Below are positions 18,217 to 25,089 of a stretch of DNA of 63,181 nt, one piece after another (the stretch's first letter is position 1; each line of letters opens with the position of its first letter). The notes under the pieces were generated by a model. The model worked only from the letters and a program-made list of their open reading frames with translations. It did no database searches and had not been told where the DNA came from. The translations under genes were made by a program, and so were the position numbers. Source of the DNA: Tyzzerella sp. (GTDB lineage Bacteria; Bacillota; Clostridia; Lachnospirales; Anaerotignaceae); contig DXZA01000020.1 of the NCBI GenBank assembly GCA_019415525.1, positions 9,616 through 72,796 of the forward strand, given 5' to 3'.

Positions 18217-18265
18217 AAAAATTCTCCAATATAATGTTTTAAACAGTTTATAAAGGAGAATTTTT
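18217..18265 (+). promoter_or_regulatory. Hairpin sequestering the SD of the lipoprotein gene
   Basis: AAAAATTCTCC (18217-18227) is a perfect 11-bp complement of GGAGAATTTTT (18255-18265), which contains the GGAG SD and ends directly before the ATG at 18266. Folded, the leader hides the ribosome site. The U-rich 3' arm also makes it look like a weak terminator or attenuator inside the operon. Confidence 0.7.
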
Positions 18266-18898
18266 ATGAAATTATTAAAATCTGTTTTATGTATTTTTAT
18301 TACAGTTATTATGATTGTTGGCTGTGGTAAAAGTGAAGAAAACATTTCAACAATGGAGAAAATTCAAGAAAGACTTAAGAATATGGAAACTTATGAATGT
18401 ACAGGTACGCTCACAAGAATTTCCAATAAAACTACAAATACATATGGTATAAAACAATATTATAAAAGTACAGGAGAATATAAATTAGAATTAACTTCAC
18501 CTGATGATGTTTCCGGAAACTATACTGTTTTTGATGGAACTTCAATATTTCAGTATAATCCAAGAGTACAAAATAAAATAATTGAAAATGTGCCTGAGTC
18601 ACAAATGAGAAATGAGCTTTTTTTAGGGTGCTTTATAAAAAATTATTTCCAATCAGAAGATGTGACTGTTGAAACAAGCAATATGGATAATATACAAAGT
18701 ACAGTTCTTGAAGCTGTTATACCAGGACAAAATAAGTATACAGCTACAGAAAAATTATGGATAGATGAAGAAACTTTAAATCCTATAAAACTTGTTATAT
18801 ATGATACAGAAGGCAAAGAAAGATATATTATAGAATATAGCGATTTTAAATATAACTGTGATATAGACGATAATATGTTTAAAATTACAGAAAAATAG
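18266..18898 (+). CDS. LolA-fold lipoprotein (YdcC-like)
   Basis: A 210-residue exported lipoprotein. The N-terminus has a short basic part, a hydrophobic core and a lipobox ending VGC, so Cys 21 would be lipidated. The body (METYECTGTLTRIS..., then GEYKLELTSP, FDGTSIFQYNP, and ETLNPIKLVIYD) has the beta-strand pattern of the LolA/LppX fold, as in B. subtilis YdcC, which occupies the same place upstream of alr. The fold binds lipids or hydrophobic molecules; the actual ligand in Firmicutes is not known to me. Its SD is buried in a perfect hairpin (18217-18265), so its level may be set separately from the neighbouring genes. Confidence 0.8.
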   Translation: MKLLKSVLCIFITVIMIVGCGKSEENISTMEKIQERLKNMETYECTGTLTRISNKTTNTYGIKQYYKSTGEYKLELTSPDDVSGNYTVFDGTSIFQYNPRVQNKIIENVPESQMRNELFLGCFIKNYFQSEDVTVETSNMDNIQSTVLEAVIPGQNKYTATEKLWIDEETLNPIKLVIYDTEGKERYIIEYSDFKYNCDIDDNMFKITEK

Positions 18899-18909
18899 GG
18901 GGATATAAA

Positions 18910-20070
18910 ATGACAGATTACCAAAGAGTAACGGCAGAAATTGACCTTGATGCTGTTGCATATAACATAAAAAACATAAGAAAAAAAGTAAAAAAAGAAA
19001 CTATGATTATGGGTGTTGTAAAGGCCGATGCTTACGGTCATGGTGCTGTTGAAGTTTCTAAAGTACTTCTTTATAACGGTGCAGACTGGCTTGGAGTTGC
19101 TATGATTGATGAGGCTGTTCAGCTTAGAAAAAATAATATAATGGTACCTATACTTATACTTGGTTATACTCCTGAGGCTGAAATAGAAGATGTTGTTAGA
19201 TATGATATTATACAAACTGTATTTTCATATGAAATGGCAAAAATGGTTTCTGATGCTGCTGTAAAACTTGGTAAAACAGCAAAAATACATATAAAAGTTG
19301 ATACAGGTATGGGACGTATAGGTTTTATTCCTGAAGAAAATATTGGTGATGAAGTATTGAAAATTTCAAAACTTCCTAACATAGAAATAAATGGTATATT
19401 TACACATTTTTCAACTTCTGATGAAAAAGATAAAACATTTACAAAATTACAGTATGAAAGATTTAAGTATGCTATTGATGAAATAGAGAAAAAAGGAATA
19501 GAACTTGCTGTTAAACATTGTGCAAATAGTGCTGCTATAATGGATTTTGATGATTTAGGCTTTAATATGGTTCGTGCAGGTGTCATATTATATGGAATGT
19601 ATCCTTCTGATGATGTTATAAAAGAGAATTTAAGCCTTAAACCTGTTATGAGTATAAAAACACATATAAGTTATGTTAAAAAAGTAGGCAAAAATGTTCC
19701 TGTAAGTTATGGAAGAACTTATTATACTGATAAGGAAAGTGTCATAGCAACTGTACCTGTGGGATATGCTGATGGATATATAAGAAAAATGCAAAATGGA
19801 GGTAGAGTAATTGTAAATGGTCATTATGCAAATATTGTCGGTAGAGTTTGTATGGACCAATTTATGATTGATATTACTGATATTCCTAATGTTTCTGCTG
19901 GTGATGAAGTTATACTTATGGGAAGTGACGGAAATCTTTCAATAACTGCTGAGGAAATTGCAAAGGTTCTTGATACAATAAATTATGAAGTTGTTTGTAT
20001 GATTGGAAAGCGTGTTCCAAGAGAATATATAAAAAATAATGAGATAATAAAAACTGTAAAATTTATTTAG
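18910..20070 (+). CDS. alr: Alanine racemase
   Basis: A 386-residue PLP enzyme that makes D-alanine for peptidoglycan. The PLP-binding Lys lies near residue 38 in VVKADAYGHGA. The C-terminal domain has PVSYGRTYYT, in which the catalytic Tyr opposite the Lys is expected, followed by PVGYADGY. Other family segments are KVDTGMGRIGF and RVCMDQFMIDITD. Start ATG follows an AGGGGGA SD 11 nt after the lipoprotein gene. The gene is followed by a structured spacer before endoA. Confidence 0.95.
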   Translation: MTDYQRVTAEIDLDAVAYNIKNIRKKVKKETMIMGVVKADAYGHGAVEVSKVLLYNGADWLGVAMIDEAVQLRKNNIMVPILILGYTPEAEIEDVVRYDIIQTVFSYEMAKMVSDAAVKLGKTAKIHIKVDTGMGRIGFIPEENIGDEVLKISKLPNIEINGIFTHFSTSDEKDKTFTKLQYERFKYAIDEIEKKGIELAVKHCANSAAIMDFDDLGFNMVRAGVILYGMYPSDDVIKENLSLKPVMSIKTHISYVKKVGKNVPVSYGRTYYTDKESVIATVPVGYADGYIRKMQNGGRVIVNGHYANIVGRVCMDQFMIDITDIPNVSAGDEVILMGSDGNLSITAEEIAKVLDTINYEVVCMIGKRVPREYIKNNEIIKTVKFI

Positions 20071-20138
20071 TATGTATTAAACACAGATTTGAAGGTAATA
20101 ATTAGAATATAACTTTGGTCTGTGAAACATACTATTTT
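20068..20138 (+). terminator. Two-part stem-loop between alr and endoA
   Basis: TAGTATGT (starting at the alr stop) pairs with ACATACTA, and CACAGA pairs with TCTGTG, separated by an asymmetric bulge. TTTTAT follows. It would reduce or end read-through from alr into endoA. The U-tract is short, so attenuation is possible instead of full termination. Confidence 0.55.
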
Positions 20139-20178
20139 ATATTACATATTATAAAAACTTTAAATTTATTTTATTTGT

Positions 20179-20214
20179 TTCACATTGACTGTAAATAATT
20201 TTACGGAGTGTGAA
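20179..20214 (+). promoter_or_regulatory. Nested hairpin around the SD of endoA
   Basis: TTCACA / TGTGAA form an outer arm and GTAAA / TTTAC an inner arm. The SD GGAG (20205-20208) sits in the junction between the arms, 10 nt before the ATG at 20219. A single TACAT (UACAU in RNA, the reported EndoA cleavage pentamer) lies upstream at 20143-20147. Confidence 0.45.
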
Positions 20215-20218
20215 TGAC

Positions 20219-20566
20219 ATGACAGTTAAACGAGGTGATATATATTATGCCGACCTTAGTCCTGTTGTAGGCAGCGAACAAGGTGGTGTAAGACCTGTTC
20301 TTATAGTTCAAAATGATGTAGGAAATAAATATAGTCCTACTGTTATATGTGCTGCTGTTACTTCTCAAATTAATAAAGCAAAACTTCCTACTCATATAGA
20401 AATATCAGCATCAAAATATAGACTTGTAAAAGATTCTGTAATACTTCTTGAACAAATAAGAACAATAGATAAAAAAAGATTAAGAGAAAAAGTCTGTCAA
20501 CTTGATATGCCTATAATGAAAAAAGTTGATGTGGCATTGATGACAAGCTTGGGACTTTTGAAATAA
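20219..20566 (+). CDS. endoA: EndoA/MazF-type mRNA interferase, without adjacent antitoxin
   Basis: A 115-residue MazF/PemK-fold endoribonuclease, very close to B. subtilis EndoA: VKRGDIYYADLSPVVGSEQG, GGVRPVLIVQND (catalytic Arg region), CAAVTSQ (Thr/Ser region), KAKLPTHIEI and EQIRTIDKKRL are all kept, so it should be active. B. subtilis EndoA cuts RNA at UACAU. In B. subtilis the antitoxin gene ndoAI lies directly upstream between alr and endoA. Here that spacer is 148 bp, holds no reading frame of useful length, and forms two structures. The start at 20219 is chosen because an upstream GTG (20210) abuts the SD. The coding region itself contains no TACAT. Control must come from elsewhere or from its leader. 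Confidence 0.92.
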   Translation: MTVKRGDIYYADLSPVVGSEQGGVRPVLIVQNDVGNKYSPTVICAAVTSQINKAKLPTHIEISASKYRLVKDSVILLEQIRTIDKKRLREKVCQLDMPIMKKVDVALMTSLGLLK

Positions 20567-20572
20567 TTTTTT

Positions 20573-20597
20573 GGGGAAACTTTGTTTCCCCTTGTAT
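20573..20597 (+). terminator. Probable terminator after endoA
   Basis: GGGGAAA / TTTCCCC with a 5-nt loop, followed by TTGTATTTAATTT. The stem is strong but the U-tract is interrupted. Confidence 0.65.
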
Positions 20598-20618
20598 TTA
20601 ATTTAAGAGGTGTAATTT

Positions 20619-21017
20619 TTGGCTGAACTTTTTACAATAGGTGAAATATCAAGACTTTTTAATGTAAATATAAGAACACTTAGGTATTATGATAATATTG
20701 GACTTTTAAAACCTGAATATACTAATCCTCAAAGTGGATATAGATATTATTCTGTAAATCAGTTTGAACTTCTTAATACTATAAAATATTTAAGGGCTCT
20801 TGATGTTTCAATAGAAGATATAAAATATTTTATTGAGAGTAGGGATATTGATAATATTATAAATATACTTGATATACATAAAAAGAATATAGAACAAGAA
20901 TGTATAAAACTTCAAATTATAGAACAAAAAATAAATAATAGACTTAAACAGATAAAAGATGCTCTTAATACAAATTATGGTGTTATAGAAGAAAAATATA
21001 TTGAAAAAGAACAATAG
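20619..21017 (+). CDS. MerR-family DNA-binding half of a frameshifted drug-sensing regulator
   Basis: 132 residues. The N-terminus is a MerR winged helix (FTIGEISRLFNVNIRTLRYYDNIGLLKP, then SGYRYYS), followed by the long dimerisation helix (residues about 80-115). The frame stops at a TAG (21015-21017) just where BmrR/BltR-type regulators continue into a GyrI-like effector domain, and exactly that domain follows in the next frame from about 21008. The two halves together give about 267 residues, the normal full length. A one-base loss in the A-run at 21004-21008 (GAAAAAGAAC) explains the break. The HTH part may still be made and bind DNA. It starts at TTG with an AAGAGGTG SD. Confidence 0.8.
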   Translation: MAELFTIGEISRLFNVNIRTLRYYDNIGLLKPEYTNPQSGYRYYSVNQFELLNTIKYLRALDVSIEDIKYFIESRDIDNIINILDIHKKNIEQECIKLQIIEQKINNRLKQIKDALNTNYGVIEEKYIEKEQ

Positions 21018-21430
21018 CACTTTTGAAAAAAAATATAAAAGTAAATGAAAATCTTGAATATAAAATACGAGAACTTGAAAACGAAAATGGTCTTGGTGCT
21101 GTTATGTTTCTTGGAAAAGTTGGTGTTTCTATTTCAAAAGAAAATATAGAAAATAATGTTTTTGAGTCTTTTTCTTCTATATTTGTAATACTTGAAAATG
21201 AATGTGTAAATAAAGGTAAAACAGAAACAATAAAAGAGGGCAAATATGTTTCTGTAAGGTTTAAGGGAACTAATACAGAGGCCAAAGAGTATTATGAAAT
21301 GCTTATAAAATATATAAATGAACATAATTATAAAATAAATGGTAATTCTATTGAAATAACTCTTATTGATTATGGAATGACAACAGATAAAGAAAAATTC
21401 GTAACAGAAATACAAATTCCTTATTTATAA
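21008..21430 (+). pseudogene. GyrI-like effector-binding half of the same regulator (frameshifted)
   Basis: In the -1 frame from the A-run at 21004-21008 the protein continues RTIALLKKN, then about 130 residues with the AraC-effector-binding/GyrI-like pattern: FESFSSIFVILENE, ETIKEGKYVSVRFKGT, EAKEYYEMLIKYI and the ending SIEITLIDYG...EIQIPYL. In BmrR-type proteins this domain binds cationic drugs. A TTG at 21023 could in theory start it, but no proper SD precedes it, so it is best read as the detached C-terminal half of the gene at 20619. The sequence is otherwise intact with no further stops, so the break is recent, a sequencing error, or a recoding site. Confidence 0.75.
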
Positions 21431-21455
21431 AAAATATAATTTTATAAAAAAATAC

Positions 21456-21486
21456 TTGACTCTCCAATTGCTGGAGGGTTTATTTT
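21456..21486 (+). promoter_or_regulatory. MerR-type promoter/operator of the MATE pump gene
   Basis: TTGACT (21456-21461), a 19-bp spacer, then TATTTT (21481-21486). The spacer holds the inverted repeat CTCCA-ATTGC-TGGAG, extended to ACTCTCCA / TGGAGGGT. A palindrome inside an over-long 19-bp spacer is the hallmark of promoters activated by MerR-family proteins, including BmrR-type drug regulators. It lies directly between the MerR gene and the pump. The same bases could also fold as a terminator hairpin with the following T-run. Confidence 0.8.
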
Positions 21487-21513
21487 TTTGTTATGAAATA
21501 AGGAGGGGATATT

Positions 21514-22860
21514 TTGATAAAAGAAATGGATTTAACAAAAGGAAGTATTCTGAAAACAGTTTTTGCATTTTCAATTCCTTTTCTTTTGGCAAATATAATA
21601 CAAGCTTTATATGGTGCTGTGGATTTAATGGTAGTTGGGAAATATTGTACTGCTGATAGTGTTTCTGCTGTTTCAACAGGTACACAGATAACTCAAATTA
21701 TAACAAGTATTATTTCTGGTCTTTCTGTTGGTGCAACAGTTCTTGTTGGAAGATATAAAGAAATGAAAAAATATGATGATATAAAATATGTAATAGGTAC
21801 AAATCTAAGTCTTTTTATTATAACAGCAATAGTTTTAACAGTACTTATGATAGTTTTTTCTGAAAATATACTTGTTGCTTTAAAAACACCTAAAGAGGCT
21901 TTTTCTCAAGCAAAAGATTATGTTTTCATATGTTCTTGTGGTATTATTTTTATATGTGGATATAATGCTATAAGTGCTGTTTTAAGGGGGTATGGTGACT
22001 CAAAAAGTCCACTTGTATTTGTATTTATAGCCGGTTGCATAAATATTATAGGTGATATTGTACTTGTTAAATATTTTAATATGGGTGTAAAGGGTACAGC
22101 TTTTGCAACCATATTTTCACAAGGTATAAGTATGGTTTGTGCTGTTTTTTATCTTAACAGTAAAAACTTTATATTTAAGTTTAAAATTTCAAATTTTAAA
22201 ATATCAAAACAAAAACTAATAGAGCTTGCTTGGGTAAGTATACCTATTTCTTTTCAAGAGTGTATGGTAAGACTTTCATTTTTATATTTGACAGCAGTTA
22301 CAAATAATTTAGGGGTCAATGCTTCATCAGCTGTTGGAATTGCAAGTAAATATGATGTTTTTGCTATGCTTCCTGCTACATCTATTGCAAGTGCATTGAC
22401 TGCAATAGTTTCACAAAATTATGGTGCAAAAGAATATAAAAGAATGACAAAATCTCTTTTTGTTGGAATAGCTTTGGCTTTGCCTATTTCCATGCTGTTC
22501 TTTATATGGGCACAATTTTCACCGGAAAGCATGATAGGTATATTTTCAAATGATAAAGATATAATTTCAACAGGTATACCATTTTTTAAGATGTGTAGTT
22601 ATGATTACATATTTGTACTTTTTGTATTTTGTATGAATGGATATTTAAACGGTCGTTATAAAACAATATTTACAATGATAAGCTGTTGTTTTGGTGCTAT
22701 CGCTTTAAGAATGCCTATTATATATTATGTATGTGTTAACTATCCTGATAATTTGAAGGTTGTAGGTATGGTTGCTCCTTTTGTATCATTTGTAATGGCT
22801 GTTTATACCTTTGTTTATGTAATGCATTTATATAAAAAAGATAAAAAAATAAAATTTTGA
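21514..22860 (+). CDS. MATE family multidrug/Na+ antiporter
   Basis: A 448-residue membrane protein with about 12 hydrophobic helices in two halves. Typical MATE features include the N-terminal KGSILKTVFAFSIPFLLANIIQALYGAVDLMVVG pattern (broken here over helix 1-2), VSTGTQITQ, SVGATVLVGRY and the second-half ASSAVGIASKYDVFAMLP. It would export drugs or metabolites using Na+ or H+. It starts at TTG 21514 behind AAGGAGG. Its promoter carries a MerR operator, and the upstream MerR gene is frameshifted, so control of the pump may be altered in this strain. Confidence 0.92.
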   Translation: MIKEMDLTKGSILKTVFAFSIPFLLANIIQALYGAVDLMVVGKYCTADSVSAVSTGTQITQIITSIISGLSVGATVLVGRYKEMKKYDDIKYVIGTNLSLFIITAIVLTVLMIVFSENILVALKTPKEAFSQAKDYVFICSCGIIFICGYNAISAVLRGYGDSKSPLVFVFIAGCINIIGDIVLVKYFNMGVKGTAFATIFSQGISMVCAVFYLNSKNFIFKFKISNFKISKQKLIELAWVSIPISFQECMVRLSFLYLTAVTNNLGVNASSAVGIASKYDVFAMLPATSIASALTAIVSQNYGAKEYKRMTKSLFVGIALALPISMLFFIWAQFSPESMIGIFSNDKDIISTGIPFFKMCSYDYIFVLFVFCMNGYLNGRYKTIFTMISCCFGAIALRMPIIYYVCVNYPDNLKVVGMVAPFVSFVMAVYTFVYVMHLYKKDKKIKF

Positions 22861-22873
22861 AACTTTTTATAAT

Positions 22874-22906
22874 AAAAGGGCGTCACTTAATTGACGCCCT
22901 TTTTAA
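22874..22906. terminator. Bidirectional terminator between MATE and LTA-synthase-like genes
   Basis: Perfect 12-bp stem AAAAGGGCGTCA / TGACGCCCTTTT with a 6-nt loop and A- and T-tracts on the two sides. It serves two convergent genes. Confidence 0.9.
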
Positions 22907-24778
22907 TTATTCTTCATCGAATAGTTTATAATATGTCCAACCTTTAAGAGTATTTATATAATCTAATTCATATTCCGGAAGGTCTTCTGTTATTACACCA
23001 TAAGATGTTTTATAGAAATACTCTGTTACAATTGGAATATGTTCCATAAGATTATTTGAGAATTTCCATAAAGGTGATAAATAATCAAAATTTAATAAAT
23101 TCATAATGTATGTACCAAGATAATTTGAGTTTATTGTCATATCTTCTGGTAAATTTATACTTTCTGAAGCTTGTTTTAAGTCTACAAGCTCTTTTGCACT
23201 ATCATTTTCCCATATAAGGAATGGTGTTTTATATGTATTGAGATATTCTTCTTTTGTACCATCAAGACTTATATCATAGTCAAGTAGTTCGAATATTTCC
23301 ATACCATTTGAGAAACCAGGAAGATGGTCACCAAAGTATACAACAACAACTGGCTCAGATATTTCTCTAAAATAATCTATAAGTCTGCCAAGTTCTCTGT
23401 CGGCATCTTTTACACCTTCGAAATAGTTACCTAAAATGCTTATTTGGTGGTCTGTCATTTCAATATCACTATTGAAATTTCTTCCATCAAATAAATATTT
23501 TTCTTCATATGGGCCATGATTTTGTATTGTAACACAAAATGAGAAAAGGGGGTTATCACTTAATGTAATATGATTTTCGAATTCTGATATTATACTGCCT
23601 ATTGTTGCAGTTTCGTTTATATACATACCTTTATTTTGTGTTACAGTGTCAAAACTATCTTCCAAAAAGAGAGTTTTGTCAAATCCAAAATAGTTATAAA
23701 CATTTATACGATTATAAAACCAAGAATATCCTGGGTGGATTGCAATGCTATCATAACCTATTGTATTAAGTATTGATGGTATTGCATCAAATGGTTTCCT
23801 TATAAAACTATAAGAAGGAAGAGGATTATCAACAAATCTTGTTGAACATCCTGTAAGTACATCAAATTCTGTATCTGATGTGCCACCGCCAAAGTTTGGT
23901 ACAATAATATGACCACTTATTGAATTATCTTCATTTGAAATATTTTTAAAGTTTTCTAGTGGGTCAGTATATCCATCAAAATTGATATTTTTATTTTCTG
24001 AAATATCTGAGAAAGCCTCACCCATAATCATTATTATATGAGGAGTAGCTGTTTCTGAAATTTTTTCTGCTGACTTTCTTGTGTTCTCTATGTTTGTATA
24101 AAATGTTTTATTATATCCATAAGGTTTATCAACGCTAAGTGTATGTATATCATGCAAAAAGCTATAAAGAAAACCTTTTGAAACATAATGATTTACTTTA
24201 AAATAATAATTTCCTGAAATATCAAATGAGTCATAGTATGTATTACTTGCATAAACTGAAAAATGAATACACATAAAAATAGCTATTGATGATAATATAC
24301 AAGTAAATCTTACAGTACCATCTATTTTTTTACTACCAAAGAATAATATTGAAAGAATTATTAATATTATAAATACTGTTAAAGCAATTATAGCTAATAT
24401 AATGTATTTTTCATCAAAGCTTGCAAATATAGCTTTAAGTTCGTTTATAAGAGTTATGTCAGAAGGTATAAAAGGGTCTTGTCGCATTAATATTTTATAT
24501 TTATTTACAATAGACATTAGTATACCTATGAATGTACATATAATGATGCTTAAAATAGCATTGTTAAATATGAAATATAAAATTATCATACATAAAGGTA
24601 TTGGAATATAGTTAAGCCAAAATAAAGATGGCGTTTTTTCTATTATTTCTATAAAATTTAATGTGGGTTCTGGTGTAATGTTAAACATAATAAAGGTTGT
24701 TACAAGAGAGAATATTAATATTAATATAAATGATTGAATTACACCTAATTTGATTTTGTGTTTAAATAAATTTCTCAT
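22907..24778 (-). CDS. LTA synthase-like membrane sulfatase
   Basis: A 623-residue protein with about five N-terminal membrane helices (residues about 15-190) and an extracellular alkaline-phosphatase/sulfatase domain. Visible active-site parts are MIMGEAFSD (metal-binding Glu), GGGTSDTEFDVLTG (nucleophile Thr as in LtaS), NHGPYEEKY and YFGDHLPG (metal-binding Asp/His). LtaS-type enzymes polymerise glycerol-phosphate from phosphatidylglycerol; relatives modify other glycans with phospho-groups, so the substrate is open. An ATG four codons upstream overlaps the GGAGG SD, so the second ATG at 24778 is the start. It is transcribed away from the tandem LCP genes across a 311-bp divergent region. 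Confidence 0.88.
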   Translation of the reverse strand: MRNLFKHKIKLGVIQSFILILIFSLVTTFIMFNITPEPTLNFIEIIEKTPSLFWLNYIPIPLCMIILYFIFNNAILSIIICTFIGILMSIVNKYKILMRQDPFIPSDITLINELKAIFASFDEKYIILAIIALTVFIILIILSILFFGSKKIDGTVRFTCILSSIAIFMCIHFSVYASNTYYDSFDISGNYYFKVNHYVSKGFLYSFLHDIHTLSVDKPYGYNKTFYTNIENTRKSAEKISETATPHIIMIMGEAFSDISENKNINFDGYTDPLENFKNISNEDNSISGHIIVPNFGGGTSDTEFDVLTGCSTRFVDNPLPSYSFIRKPFDAIPSILNTIGYDSIAIHPGYSWFYNRINVYNYFGFDKTLFLEDSFDTVTQNKGMYINETATIGSIISEFENHITLSDNPLFSFCVTIQNHGPYEEKYLFDGRNFNSDIEMTDHQISILGNYFEGVKDADRELGRLIDYFREISEPVVVVYFGDHLPGFSNGMEIFELLDYDISLDGTKEEYLNTYKTPFLIWENDSAKELVDLKQASESINLPEDMTINSNYLGTYIMNLLNFDYLSPLWKFSNNLMEHIPIVTEYFYKTSYGVITEDLPEYELDYINTLKGWTYYKLFDEE

Positions 24779-25089
24779 TTGTACCTCCATAATATTTTAT
24801 AACCTAATTAATCATGTTATATCTTTTTTAATACAATGTAAATAAATATACGACAAAATATTAATTAAATATTTTATTTTTATTAAATTTTATATACATT
24901 TATATTTAAAAATTTTTAAGAAGTTTGTTTATTGTAAAAATAAGTAGTATTTGATATAATATTCAAAGTTCTATTTTGCTAAATAATGTAATTAATTTCA
25001 TTATTTTTACATTTTATGTATTAATAAATATTAAAATGTATTAAAGTAAAAATATGTAAAAAGTATTATTGATTTTTGGGAGAAATGGT
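24779..25089. other. Divergent intergenic region, very A/T-rich
   Basis: These 311 bp separate the LTA-synthase-like gene (minus) from the LCP operon (plus). They contain one good plus-strand promoter (24932-24960), leaving a leader of about 120 nt, and the SD for the minus gene. I found no convincing minus-strand promoter pair and no coding frame. Confidence 0.6.
24932..24960 (+). promoter_or_regulatory. SigmaA-type promoter of the LCP genes
   Basis: TTGTAA, a 17-bp spacer, and an exact TATAAT. The leader to the LCP start at 25090 is about 120 nt. Confidence 0.65.

Noticed and set aside
18266..18898. LolA-like protein as a sign of an outer membrane
   Set aside because: The same fold occurs in monoderm Firmicutes (B. 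subtilis YdcC), and every other envelope gene here is Gram-positive in type.
18643..19215. 190-codon minus-strand frame opposite the lipoprotein and alr genes
   Set aside because: It lies opposite two well-supported genes and its Ile/Tyr/Phe/Ser-rich content is what a reversed A/T-rich codon bias yields.
21000..21030. Programmed -1 ribosomal frameshift joining the MerR and GyrI halves
   Set aside because: The A-run is only five bases, the P-site codon does not re-pair well after slippage, and no stimulatory stem is evident. Mutation or read error is simpler.
21456..21489. The CTCCA/TGGAG hairpin as only a terminator of the MerR gene
   Set aside because: The -35 and -10 hexamers at a 19-bp spacing around the palindrome explain it better as a MerR operator; a terminator role cannot be excluded and is noted.
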